This document shows, piece by piece, positions 27,231 through 35,619 of a stretch of 64,000 nt of DNA. The stretch spans positions 20,454 to 84,453 of the forward strand of contig JANSXE010000015.1 of the NCBI GenBank assembly GCA_024743195.1, given 5' to 3'. This DNA comes from Alphaproteobacteria bacterium. GTDB taxonomy: Bacteria > Pseudomonadota > Alphaproteobacteria > UBA8366 > Aestuariispiraceae. The notes beneath the pieces were generated by a model. The model saw nothing but the letters and a program-made list of their open reading frames with translations, did not search any database and was not told the DNA's origin. Each line of letters opens with the position of its first letter. Within the stretch, counting starts at the first letter, position 1. The translations under genes were made by a program, and so were the position numbers.

Positions 27231-27770
27231 CTAAGCCTGGGCGCGCCGCCGCGCCGCGATGCGCTGTTTCACGGCGGGCCCGGGCTCGTCGATCCGGCCC
27301 TCTTCGAAGCCGAGCGCCTCGAACGCCGCGCCGACGGCCGCGCGCAATTCGCCGGGCCTCAACAGGAAATCGGGATTGCTGGGACGGCCGAAGGCTTCGT
27401 TTCCCGCCATGAAGGTCTCATAGAGGAGGAGGCCGCCGGGCGCTGCGGCGGCCAGGATGTCCGGCAGGATCGGCCGCCAGAGATAGTTCACCACGACGAT
27501 CGCGGCGAAGGTCCGGCCGGCCAGCGGAAACGGCCCCCCGCTCTCCAGGTCGGCTTCGACGACCTCCGCATCGGGCGCGCCGACAAGGTCCTCGACGCCG
27601 CGGACATCGCGGTCCAGGAAGACGGTCCGCCGGCCGCGGGCGAGGAACAGCCGCCCGTTCCGGCCGCCGCCGCAGGCAAGGTCCAGCACGCCCCCCTCCG
27701 GCGGCGCCTGGTCGGCCCAGCGGTGAATCCAGGGGCTGGGATCGGATCGGCTGCGGTGCGGCGCTGTCAT
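27231..27770 (-). CDS. Class I SAM-dependent methyltransferase (small)
   Basis: A 179-aa methyltransferase core. Motif I reads VLDLACGGGRNGRLFLARG, followed by FLDRDVRGVEDL and LLLYETFMAGNEAFGRPS, which resembles the TehB/UbiE-like small methyltransferases. It converges with the nitrilase gene (16 bp between stops). Substrate unknown. Confidence 0.85.
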   Translation of the reverse strand: MTAPHRSRSDPSPWIHRWADQAPPEGGVLDLACGGGRNGRLFLARGRRTVFLDRDVRGVEDLVGAPDAEVVEADLESGGPFPLAGRTFAAIVVVNYLWRPILPDILAAAAPGGLLLYETFMAGNEAFGRPSNPDFLLRPGELRAAVGAAFEALGFEEGRIDEPGPAVKQRIAARRRAQA

Positions 27771-27880
27771 CGCGGCGTCATGCTTTTAACTTGCCGTTCA
27801 TAGGGTTCGGGGCCAAATAGCTGAGGCGTCGGTGCGTTCCGTGGAGGGCGGGGCGACCGCGTACACGAGGATTTCGCGCC

Positions 27881-28300
27881 ATGATCTCGTTCAATCTGCG
27901 CTGTAGCAAGGACCATGAGTTCGAAGGCTGGTTCCGGGACAGCGCCCGCTTCGAGACGGATCGGAAGGCCCGCCGTATCGAATGCCCGGTCTGCGGAGAC
28001 GCCAAGATCGAACGCGCGCTGAGCGCCCCCAACATCGCCACGTCGGAGCGCCGCGACGCCGCCAACGCCGAGCGGGCCCGCGCCATGCGCGACAAGCTGC
28101 GCCAATTCCGCCGCCACGTCGAATCCACCGCGCAGGATGTCGGCGAGCGCTTCCCGGAGGAAGCTCGCAAAATCCATTACGGCGAGAGCGAGGAGCGCGG
28201 GATCTACGGCAAGGCGAGCCCGGAAGAGGCCCGCGACCTGATCGAAGAGGGCGTCCCGGTCGCCCCGATCCCCTGGATCGAGGAAGCCAAGGACAATTGA
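27881..28300 (+). CDS. DUF1178 family protein
   Basis: A 139-aa member of a family found widely in alpha- and betaproteobacteria with no assigned function. Features of the family are the N-terminal MISFNLRCSKDHEFEGWFRD, the CPVCGD pair that, with the first Cys, could form a small zinc ribbon, and the C-terminal EEGVPVAPIPW. Confidence 0.9.
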   Translation: MISFNLRCSKDHEFEGWFRDSARFETDRKARRIECPVCGDAKIERALSAPNIATSERRDAANAERARAMRDKLRQFRRHVESTAQDVGERFPEEARKIHYGESEERGIYGKASPEEARDLIEEGVPVAPIPWIEEAKDN

Positions 28301-28355
28301 CGCCCCCGGCCCGACGGTCGACCACGCATCCCCAGGCCCCAGGCGGCCAAGCCGC

Positions 28356-28949
28356 TCACACCACATCCACGCGGGCCAGCATGGCCTTCCAACTGGACAC
28401 CCGGGCGGCGTACCGCTCCCGGTCGAACGCCGCGCCGTCGAGCGCGACCGCGAGGCGGTTGGGGACCTCCATCACGCCGGGCTGGTTCGCGTCCCGCAGG
28501 CCGCGCCGGCGGTCCGGCCCGACATAGCCCTTCACGGCGACGAAGCGTCGCGGCTTTCCCGCGATCTCCAGCACGTGGGAAAGCACGGCGTCCGCCGAAT
28601 GAGGCTTGTTCAAGATATGATCGAACCCGGCGGCGGCGAAGCGCCGCGCATCGTCGCTGGTCACCGCGCTCTTGCAGGCCAGAACCCCGATGAAGGGATC
28701 CGGCCCGACCCGCCCGCGCCGAAGCCGGCGGACGATCTGGATCAGATCCTCGTCATGCTGGTCCATCTCCAGCATCAGCAGATGGGGGTCCTCCCGTGTG
28801 AGGCCCTGCAGCACCGCGCTCAGATGATGCACGCGGTGAACGCCGTCGACCCCTTCCGCGCGCAGCCGGTCCGCCATCGCGGCCCCGACCGCTTCGAGCG
28901 GTTCGAGATACAACATCCGCAGGGCGGACAGACGCTTCGGTTTCTGCAT
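28356..28949 (-). CDS. Receiver-like protein with Glu at the phospho-acceptor position
   Basis: A 197-aa protein with a response-regulator receiver fold at residues about 10-130 and a C-terminal tail containing YVGPDRRRG. The phospho-acceptor Asp is replaced: the stretch HLLMLEMDQHDEDLIQIV aligns with the usual VLLD-x-MPxMDG so that Glu61 takes its place. The conserved Lys is kept in ILNKPHSADAV (Lys115). The acidic pocket near the N-terminus is also reduced (MLYLEPLEAV). It could act as a permanently on form or a non-phosphorylated scaffold. No kinase gene is adjacent. Confidence 0.75.
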   Translation of the reverse strand: MQKPKRLSALRMLYLEPLEAVGAAMADRLRAEGVDGVHRVHHLSAVLQGLTREDPHLLMLEMDQHDEDLIQIVRRLRRGRVGPDPFIGVLACKSAVTSDDARRFAAAGFDHILNKPHSADAVLSHVLEIAGKPRRFVAVKGYVGPDRRRGLRDANQPGVMEVPNRLAVALDGAAFDRERYAARVSSWKAMLARVDVV

Positions 28950-29058
28950 GCGGGACCGCGGCGACGGAACGGGACGCGTCGATCGTTAAGGACGATGCGA
29001 CGCCGCCAACTATGCGGCGCGCCATGCGGCGAGGGCAAGGCCCGCATGCAGAATTTGC

Positions 29059-29092
29059 ATATATCAAATCGATATATTATGTCTTGATATAT
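29059..29092. promoter_or_regulatory. AT-rich palindromic operator upstream of padR
   Basis: ATATATCAA (29059-29067) and TTGATATAT (29084-29092) are perfect inverted repeats 16 bp apart, around a central TCGATATATTAT stretch. They lie 50-85 bp before the PadR gene, in the only promoter region of the padR-MFP-RND operon. A PadR dimer bound here would explain autoregulation; an overlapping -10-like TATTAT is at 29075-29080. Confidence 0.55.
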
Positions 29093-29142
29093 ATCGGCTT
29101 GAGCGGTAGCAGGACCCGACGCGAACCACGAGGCGTTGAACG

Positions 29143-29691
29143 ATGGATGTGAAGACCACCTGCCTGGGCGTTCTCGCGATGGGCGAGGCGACAGGCTACG
29201 AGATCCGCAAGCATTTCGAGGACGGCCCCTTCAGCCATTTCGCCGAGGGCGGCTTCGGGTCGATCTATCCGGCGCTGAACCGGCTGACCGCCGACGGGCT
29301 CGTGGAGTGCACCGAGCAGGCGCAGGACAAACGGCCGGACAAGAAGGTCTACCGGCTGAACGACCGCGGCTTCTCCGCCCTGCTGCAGTCGCTGGAGCGC
29401 GCGCCGGCCGAGGATCGCTACAAGTCGGACCTGCTTTTCATGCTGTTCTTCGCCGACCACATCCCGCCGACGCGGCTGGCCGCGCTGATCGACGACCGCA
29501 TCGCCTTCTATCGCGACAAGCTCGCGCAGATGGCGGAGTGCCGCCAGGACGACGCCGCCCCGTTCGGTCCGGCCTTCGTGCACGGCTTCGGGGCCTGCGT
29601 TTATCAGGCCGCCCTGGATTACCTCGAGCGGCATCGCGCCGCCCTGATCGACCGGGTCGCGCGGGCGCAAGCCGCCGACGCGGCGGAGTGA
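29143..29691 (+). CDS. PadR family transcriptional regulator
   Basis: A 182-aa repressor. The N-terminal winged helix (about residues 5-75) has the PadR pattern LGVLAMGEATGYEIRKHFE and GFGSIYPALNRLTADGLVE; the C-terminal part is a helical dimerisation domain. It is the first gene of an operon with a membrane fusion protein and an RND pump, 7 bp upstream of the former, and probably controls efflux in response to a pump substrate. Confidence 0.92.
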   Translation: MDVKTTCLGVLAMGEATGYEIRKHFEDGPFSHFAEGGFGSIYPALNRLTADGLVECTEQAQDKRPDKKVYRLNDRGFSALLQSLERAPAEDRYKSDLLFMLFFADHIPPTRLAALIDDRIAFYRDKLAQMAECRQDDAAPFGPAFVHGFGACVYQAALDYLERHRAALIDRVARAQAADAAE

Positions 29692-29698
29692 ACGCCTC

Positions 29699-31015
29699 AT
29701 GAGCCCCCAATCGTCCCCCGACGCCAAAGCCGACGCCAAAGCCGACGCGGCCGAGTCTGCGTCCGCCCCCTCCAGACGCCGCGGCTTCGGCGTGCGGCCG
29801 TCGCTCGTGATTGCCGTGCTGCTGGCGGTTGCGGCCGGCGGTTGGATTCTGACCGGCGAGATCGAGGGACAGGCCCCGCCGGCCTCCGCCTCGGCGCCGG
29901 CGGACGCCGCCGAAGACGCCGAGGCCGCCGACTTCGGCTCCCCCGCCAATCGGCCGGCGGGCCAGCCCGTCGCCGTGCGCGTCTTCGACAGCGTCGCCGA
30001 GCCGCGGCGCGCCGTCCTCCAGCTCACCGGCCGCACGGTCGCCGACCGCCGCGCGCTGTTGAGCGCGGAGACCACCGGCCGGATCGTCGAAGTCGCGGTG
30101 GAGCTGGGCGACCGGGTCGCCGAAGGCGACCTCGTGGTCCGCCTCGCCGAGGACGATCGCATGGCGCAGCTGCGCGAAGCGCAGGCGCTGGTCAAGCAGC
30201 GGCAGATCGAGTTCAACGCCGCCGACCAGCTCTCCAAGAAGGGATTCCAGTCGGAGACGAACCGCGCGCAGGCCCTGGCGCAGCTCGAAGCCGCACAGGC
30301 GCAGTTGGAGCGCATCCGCGTCGAGCTGTCCAAGACCCGCCTCGCCGCGCCGTTCGACGGCGTCGTCGAGGCCCAGATGGTCGAAGTCGGCGATTTCGCC
30401 CAGCCCGGCGTCGGGCTGATCCGACTCGTCGACCTCGACCCGATGCTGGTGCAGATCCAGGTCTCAGAGCGCGAAATCGACCGCATCGAAATGGGCGGCG
30501 AGGCCGAGATCAGGCTCGTGTCCGGCCAGCGGACGACCGGGCGCGTCTCGCGCATCGCGCCGACCGCCTCCGATGCGACGCGCACCTTCGAGGTGGAGAT
30601 TCAAATCGACAATCCCGACGGCGCGCTGCGCGACGGGGTGACGACCGAGGTGCGCCTGCCGACGCAGGAGGTCATGGCGCATCGCCTCAGCCCCGCCGTG
30701 CTTACGCTGGACGACATCGGGCGCGTCGGGGTCAAGGCGGTCGACGCCGACGACCGGGTCGTTTTCCACGCGGTCGACATCCTGGAAGACCGAGCCGACG
30801 GGATGTGGGTGACGGACCTGCCGATGACCCTCACCATCATCCGCGTCGGTCAGGAGTATGTCGCGGAGGGCGCCCGCGTCCGTCCGACCTCCGGCGACGC
30901 CTTCGAGGACGCCCCGGAGCCCAAGATCGACACCGACCCGATCGACCGCGACGCGCCGCCGCGCGTCAGCCGCACGGACGCGGACGAAGACGTCATGCAG
31001 GAGCAGGCCCAGTGA
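29699..31015 (+). CDS. RND efflux periplasmic adaptor (membrane fusion protein)
   Basis: A 438-aa HlyD/AcrA-type adaptor. A membrane anchor (about residues 33-52) follows an Ala/Asp-rich tail with a DAKADAKADA repeat. The lipoyl half-motifs are TTGRIVEVAVELGDRVAEGD and LAAPFDGVVEAQMVEVGDFA, on either side of a helical hairpin (about 150-215), then a beta-barrel. It links the inner-membrane pump to an outer-membrane channel, whose gene is not adjacent. Its stop overlaps the GTG start of the pump gene. Confidence 0.92.
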   Translation: MSPQSSPDAKADAKADAAESASAPSRRRGFGVRPSLVIAVLLAVAAGGWILTGEIEGQAPPASASAPADAAEDAEAADFGSPANRPAGQPVAVRVFDSVAEPRRAVLQLTGRTVADRRALLSAETTGRIVEVAVELGDRVAEGDLVVRLAEDDRMAQLREAQALVKQRQIEFNAADQLSKKGFQSETNRAQALAQLEAAQAQLERIRVELSKTRLAAPFDGVVEAQMVEVGDFAQPGVGLIRLVDLDPMLVQIQVSEREIDRIEMGGEAEIRLVSGQRTTGRVSRIAPTASDATRTFEVEIQIDNPDGALRDGVTTEVRLPTQEVMAHRLSPAVLTLDDIGRVGVKAVDADDRVVFHAVDILEDRADGMWVTDLPMTLTIIRVGQEYVAEGARVRPTSGDAFEDAPEPKIDTDPIDRDAPPRVSRTDADEDVMQEQAQ

Positions 31016-34000
31016 CGCCGATCGACGCCGCCCTCAACCGGTCGCGCACCGTCCTCTCGCTTCTGCTCTTCATTCTGGTCGCGGGGTTCATCGCCTATGT
31101 CGAGATCCCGAAGGAGGCCGACCCGGACGTCAACATCCCGATCATCTACGTCTCCATGCACCATGAGGGCATCTCGCCCGAGGACGCCGAGCGCCTGCTC
31201 GTGCGGCCGATGGAGAAGGAGATGCAGTCGATCGAAGGATTGAAGGAGCTGCGCTCGACCGCCTATGAGGGCGGCGCCAACGTGCTGGCCGAGTTCGAAG
31301 CCGGCTTCGACGCCGACGCCGCCTTGCAGGACGTGCGCGAGAAGGTCGATCTCGCAAAGCCCGAACTGCCGGCGGAGACCGACGAGCCGTCGGTGAACGA
31401 GGTCAATCTGAGCCTCTTCCCGGTGCTCGTGGTCACGCTCTCCGGCCCGGCGCCGGAACGCACGCTGCTGAAGCTCGCGCGGGACCTGCAGGACGAGATC
31501 GAGAGCATCCCCTCCGTGCTGGAGGCCGAGATCAGCGGCGACCGCGAGGAAGCCGTGGAGCTGCTGATCGACCCGGCGCTGGTGGAGAGCTATGCGCTGG
31601 ATCCGGGCGAGCTCTTCACCGTCATCGACCGCTCCAACCAGTTGATCGCCGCCGGCGCGCTCGACACCGGCGCCGGGCGCTTCTCGATCAAGGTGCCGGG
31701 ACTGTTCGAAGGGGTGGACGACATCCTGAACCAGCCGCTGGTCAGCACCGACGACGCGGTGGTGCGCGTGCGCGACCTCGCCGAAGTGCGCCGCACCTTC
31801 AAGGACCCGACCCAGTTCGCCCGGGTCAACGGCGAGCGCGCGATCGCGCTCGAGATCTCGAAGCGCACGGGCGAGAACATCATCGAGACGATCGAGGCGG
31901 TCCGCGCCCTGGTGACCGAGGCCGCGACCCGCTTTCCCGACACCGTCCATGTCAGCTTCAGCCAGGACAAGTCGGAAGACATCCGCACCATGCTGAAGGA
32001 CCTGCAGAACAACGTCATCTCCGCGGTCCTGCTGGTGATGATCGTCATCGTCGGCGCGCTCGGGGTGCGCGGCGGGCTGCTGGTCGGGGTTGCGATCCCG
32101 GGCTCCTTCCTGGCCGGCATCCTGGTGCTCTCGATGGCGGGGCTGACGGTCAATATCGTGGTGCTGTTCTCGCTGATCCTGGCGGTCGGCATGCTGGTCG
32201 ACGGCGCCATCGTCGTCACCGAATACGCCGACCGCAAGCTGGCCGAGGGCGCGCCCAAGGACGTCGCCTACGGACTGGCCGCCAAGCGCATGGCCTGGCC
32301 GATCATCGCATCGACCGCGACGACCCTCGCCGCCTTCCTGCCGCTGCTGTTCTGGCCCGGCATCGTGGGCGAGTTCATGAAGTTCCTGCCGATCACGCTG
32401 ATCGCGACGCTGACCGCCTCGCTCGCCATGGCGCTCATCTTCGTGCCGGTGCTGGGCGCGCGGCTGGGCGGCGTCGTCCGGCTCGTGATCGCGCTGGCGC
32501 TCGCCGCCGCGCTGGGCGCGCTCTCGGCCGGGCTGGCCGCGCCGCATCTCGCCGGCAAGGCGATGCTGGCGGCCGGGCCCGGCGGGCTCGTCGGCTTGCT
32601 GCTCGGCTGGTGGCTGGGCGGCGTCGCCGGCCGGCTGATCGAACGCCAGCGCGTGGACGACACGCAGGCCAAGGCGCTGGCCGCGGAAAACGAGGAGGAC
32701 CGCGCGCCGTTGGACGCGATCGGCGGGATGACCGGGATCTACGTCAAGAGCCTGGGCCTCGCCCTGAAGGCGCCGGGGCTGGTGCTGACCCTCGCCTTCG
32801 CGACGCTGATCGGCGCCTGGGCCGCCTACGCCCAGTTCGGCAAGGGCGTCGAATTCTTTCCCAGCGTCGAGCCGGAGCAACTCATCGTCAACGTCCACGC
32901 CCGCGGCAACATGGCCGTGCGCGAGAAGGACGCGCTGGTGCGCGAGGTCGAGGCGGAGCTGCTCGCCATGCAGCGCGAGCGCGGCGAACTCAAGACCGTC
33001 TACACCTCCGCCGGCATCTTCGAATCGCGCGACGACGAGGCCGAGGACATCATCGGCAAGATCCAGATCGAGTTCGTCGACTGGCAGGATCGCCGACCCG
33101 CCGCCGCCATCAAGCGCGAGATCCGCCAGCGCACCGCCGACCAGGCCGGAATCTGGGTCGAGGTGCGCGAGCCCGAAGCCGGCCCGCCGACAGGCAAGCC
33201 CGTGCATATCCAACTCGCCGCCCGGGATCCGGCCCTGCTCGACGACGCGGTCGCGCTCGTGCGCGACAAGATGGAGAGCATGTCCGGGCTGGTCGATCTC
33301 GAGGATTCGCGCCCCGTTCCGGGCATCGAGTGGGAGCTCGCCGTCGACCGCGCCCAGGCCGCCAAGTTCGACGCCGACGTGACCCGGATCGGCAGCTTCA
33401 TCCAGATGGTGACCAAGGGTCTGAAAGTCAGCGAGTACCGCCCGGACGACAGCGACGAGGAGGTCGACATCCTCGCCCGCTTCCCGGAGCGCTACCGCAC
33501 CATCGACCAGCTCGACCAACTGCGCATCAATACGAGCGCGGGACGCGCGCCGATCGGCAATTTCGTGGACCGCTCGGCGCAGCAGAAGACCGGCGTGCTC
33601 AACCGCGTCGACAGCCGGCGCATCATGTATGTCCGCGCCGAGGTCGAGGACGGCGTGCTGCCCGACGACAAGGTGCAGGAACTGCGCCGCTGGCTCGCCT
33701 CGGACCCGGGGATTCCCGCCGGCGTCGCGGTCGAGTTCAAGGGCGAGGACGAGGAGCAGCAGGCCGCGCAGGAGTTCCTGACCAAGGCCTTCGCGGTGGC
33801 GTTGTTCCTGATGGCGGTCATCCTTGTGACCCAGTTCAACAGTTTCTATTCCGCCTTCCTGATCCTGTCCGCGGTGGTGATGTCGACGGTGGGCGTGCTG
33901 CTCGGCCTGATGGTCATCGGCCAGCCCTTCGGCATCGTCATGTCGGGCATCGGCGTCATCGCCCTGGCCGGCATCGTGGTGAACAACAACATCGTGCTGA

Positions 34001-34350
34001 TCGACACCTACGACCGCCTGAAGCGCACCAGCCCCAACCCGCGCGACGCGGTGCTGCGCACCGGGGCGCAACGCCTCCGGCCCGTGCTGTTGACGACGGC
34101 GACGACGATCCTCGGGCTCATGCCCATGGTGCTGCAGACCAACATCGACTTCCTGACCCGCACGGTCGCGATGGGCGCGCCCTCGACCCAATGGTGGGTG
34201 CAGCTCTCCACCGCGATCGTCTTCGGGCTGGCCTTCGCGACCGTGCTGACCCTGGTGGTGACCCCCAGCGCCCTGATGCTGCGCGCCAACTGGCAGGCCC
34301 GCCGCACCGCCAGGGCGGCCGCGAACTCCCAGCCCCAGGCGGCCGAGTAG
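31012..34350 (+). CDS. RND efflux pump permease
   Basis: A 1112-aa proton-driven RND transporter. It starts with GTG inside the adaptor stop. The N-terminal helix (LSLLLFILVAGFIAYVEI) is followed by the porter domain, and TM4 reads VGMLVDGAIVVTEYADRKLA: only one Asp (Asp397) is present where AcrB has two. A hydrophobic insertion (about residues 485-545, LVIALALAAALGALSAGLAA and LVGLLLGWWLGGVAGRL) adds about two extra helices between the two halves. The second half has the usual IGVIALAGIVVNNNIVLID. Substrate unknown. Confidence 0.93.
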   Translation: MTPIDAALNRSRTVLSLLLFILVAGFIAYVEIPKEADPDVNIPIIYVSMHHEGISPEDAERLLVRPMEKEMQSIEGLKELRSTAYEGGANVLAEFEAGFDADAALQDVREKVDLAKPELPAETDEPSVNEVNLSLFPVLVVTLSGPAPERTLLKLARDLQDEIESIPSVLEAEISGDREEAVELLIDPALVESYALDPGELFTVIDRSNQLIAAGALDTGAGRFSIKVPGLFEGVDDILNQPLVSTDDAVVRVRDLAEVRRTFKDPTQFARVNGERAIALEISKRTGENIIETIEAVRALVTEAATRFPDTVHVSFSQDKSEDIRTMLKDLQNNVISAVLLVMIVIVGALGVRGGLLVGVAIPGSFLAGILVLSMAGLTVNIVVLFSLILAVGMLVDGAIVVTEYADRKLAEGAPKDVAYGLAAKRMAWPIIASTATTLAAFLPLLFWPGIVGEFMKFLPITLIATLTASLAMALIFVPVLGARLGGVVRLVIALALAAALGALSAGLAAPHLAGKAMLAAGPGGLVGLLLGWWLGGVAGRLIERQRVDDTQAKALAAENEEDRAPLDAIGGMTGIYVKSLGLALKAPGLVLTLAFATLIGAWAAYAQFGKGVEFFPSVEPEQLIVNVHARGNMAVREKDALVREVEAELLAMQRERGELKTVYTSAGIFESRDDEAEDIIGKIQIEFVDWQDRRPAAAIKREIRQRTADQAGIWVEVREPEAGPPTGKPVHIQLAARDPALLDDAVALVRDKMESMSGLVDLEDSRPVPGIEWELAVDRAQAAKFDADVTRIGSFIQMVTKGLKVSEYRPDDSDEEVDILARFPERYRTIDQLDQLRINTSAGRAPIGNFVDRSAQQKTGVLNRVDSRRIMYVRAEVEDGVLPDDKVQELRRWLASDPGIPAGVAVEFKGEDEEQQAAQEFLTKAFAVALFLMAVILVTQFNSFYSAFLILSAVVMSTVGVLLGLMVIGQPFGIVMSGIGVIALAGIVVNNNIVLIDTYDRLKRTSPNPRDAVLRTGAQRLRPVLLTTATTILGLMPMVLQTNIDFLTRTVAMGAPSTQWWVQLSTAIVFGLAFATVLTLVVTPSALMLRANWQARRTARAAANSQPQAAE

Positions 34351-34480
34351 CGCCTCCCTCGCAAAGCGGGCGCAAGCGGCCGAGCCCAGCGAGTGACGCG
34401 CCGGCGCCGGGCGGCGCCCGCGGTGCGCCGTCCCGCCGCCCAATGCTCATCGCGCGCCCGCCCTCTTCATCCGCCGGGTC

Positions 34481-34594
34481 CGAAAAAGAAAAGCCCCGAA
34501 CCGAAGGATCGGGGCCGTCCTGCCCGCCGCACGCGCCTGACGACGCGCACTTGCATCAGAACGCCTGATTTCAGGCGCACCGATGATGTGGGAG
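34481..34594 (-). ncRNA. Candidate small RNA, copy 1 of a duplicated element
   Basis: A non-coding element that is homologous to one at 63367-63478 on the other strand. On the minus strand a TTTAAA -10-like box (34602-34607) precedes the predicted 5' end. The 17-bp palindrome GCGCCTGAAATCAGGCG lies at 34562-34578, a conserved GC-rich block follows, and a strong terminator ends it (34482-34515), giving about 114 nt. Upstream, the heptamer GAACAAA (plus strand) is repeated three times (34629-34649). It lies between the RND and ubiG genes, which converge, so it could also act only as the ubiG terminator region. No known RNA family was recognised. Confidence 0.5.
34482..34515 (-). terminator. Rho-independent terminator (ubiG/sRNA copy 1)
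   Basis: On the minus strand GCCCCGA and TCGGGGC form a 7-bp stem around a UUCG-containing loop, followed by TTTTCTTTTT. It would end transcripts coming leftward from ubiG or from the small RNA candidate. The same terminator, with nearly identical sequence, ends the element at 63.4 kb. Confidence 0.85.
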
Positions 34595-34689
34595 CGGGCC
34601 CTTTAAAGCGCGACAGAGAGTTCATAAAGAACAAAGAACAAAGAACAAATAAAAAGCTAAAAGTCTTGATCGAAAAACGCGCAATACAA

Positions 34690-35442
34690 TCAGTCTTTAG
34701 CGGCGAAGGCCAAGTAGTTCACATCCAGGTCCTTGGCGTCGAGGCGGAAATCGTCCGCGACCGGGTCGTAGACCAGGCCCTGCAGGTCGGCGAGGCTGAG
34801 CCCCGCCGCGCGCAGCATGCCGGCCAGTTCCGAGGGCTTCACGAATTTGCGCCAATCGTGCGTGCCGCGCGGCAGCCAGCGCAGCACATATTCCGCCGCG
34901 ACGACGCCGAGCAGGAAACCCTTGGGCGAGCGGTTGAGGGTGGAGAGCGCCATCGCGCCCCCCGGCTTCACCATCTTGGCGCAGGTCGCGATGAAGCCGG
35001 CGGGGTCGGCCACATGCTCCACCACCTCGAGCGCGAGCACGGCGTCGAAGCGCTCGCCCGCGGCGGCGAGCGCCTCGGCCGTCTCGAAGCGGTAGTCGAT
35101 GGCGAGCCCGGCCTCGGCGGCGTGCAGGCGGGCGACCTCGATCGACTGCTCGGTCGCGTCGAGGCCGACCATCTCCGCCCCCAATCGCGCCAACGGCTCC
35201 GCCACCAGCCCGCCGCCGCAGCCGACGTCGAGAACGCGCAAGCCCTCGAAGGGCGTAAGGCTTCGGGGATCGCGGCCGAAGCGCGTGCAGAGCCGGTCGC
35301 GCAGGAACTCGAGACGCACCGGGTTCAGCTTGTGCAGCGGCTTGAACTCGCCCTCCGGGTCCCACCATTCGGCGGCGATGCGCGCGAATTTCTCGATTTC
35401 GCCGGCATCCACGGATGCCCGGTTCGCTGTCGCCGCGGTCAT
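34690..35442 (-). CDS. ubiG: Ubiquinone biosynthesis O-methyltransferase
   Basis: A 250-aa SAM methyltransferase that carries out both O-methylations in ubiquinone synthesis. Motif I is VLDVGCGGGLVAEPLARLGA, followed by GLDATEQSIEVAR, and the UbiG-specific N-terminal EIEKFARIAAEWWDPEGEFK, KPLHKLNPVRLEF and the tail YDPVADDFRLDAKDLDVNY are present. Divergent from lysC, as in many alphaproteobacteria. Confidence 0.96.
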   Translation of the reverse strand: MTAATANRASVDAGEIEKFARIAAEWWDPEGEFKPLHKLNPVRLEFLRDRLCTRFGRDPRSLTPFEGLRVLDVGCGGGLVAEPLARLGAEMVGLDATEQSIEVARLHAAEAGLAIDYRFETAEALAAAGERFDAVLALEVVEHVADPAGFIATCAKMVKPGGAMALSTLNRSPKGFLLGVVAAEYVLRWLPRGTHDWRKFVKPSELAGMLRAAGLSLADLQGLVYDPVADDFRLDAKDLDVNYLAFAAKD

Positions 35443-35619
35443 GCTCTGAACGCCTCTCGCAAGGGTGATGGGCGGGGACCGGCGGGCGCCCATCGGCGCT
35501 ATTGCGCGGCCCCGGGTGCTTGAGTATGGATACGCCGCGCCGGCCCGGCAAGGCGGCCGGCTTTTTTCTTGCCCGCGTTCCCGGCGCGGGGGCGCCAAGC
35601 GAAGGCGGAGACCCGGTCG

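Noticed and set aside
29077..30585. A 502-codon minus-strand frame opposite padR and the adaptor gene
   Set aside because: Ser/Arg-rich antisense composition and no family resemblance; the plus-strand genes are clear.
30850..34443. A 1197-codon minus-strand reading frame opposite the RND pump
   Set aside because: It is the antisense shadow of a GC-rich gene, rich in His, Arg, Gly and Asp, with no known motif; the plus strand has full RND signatures.
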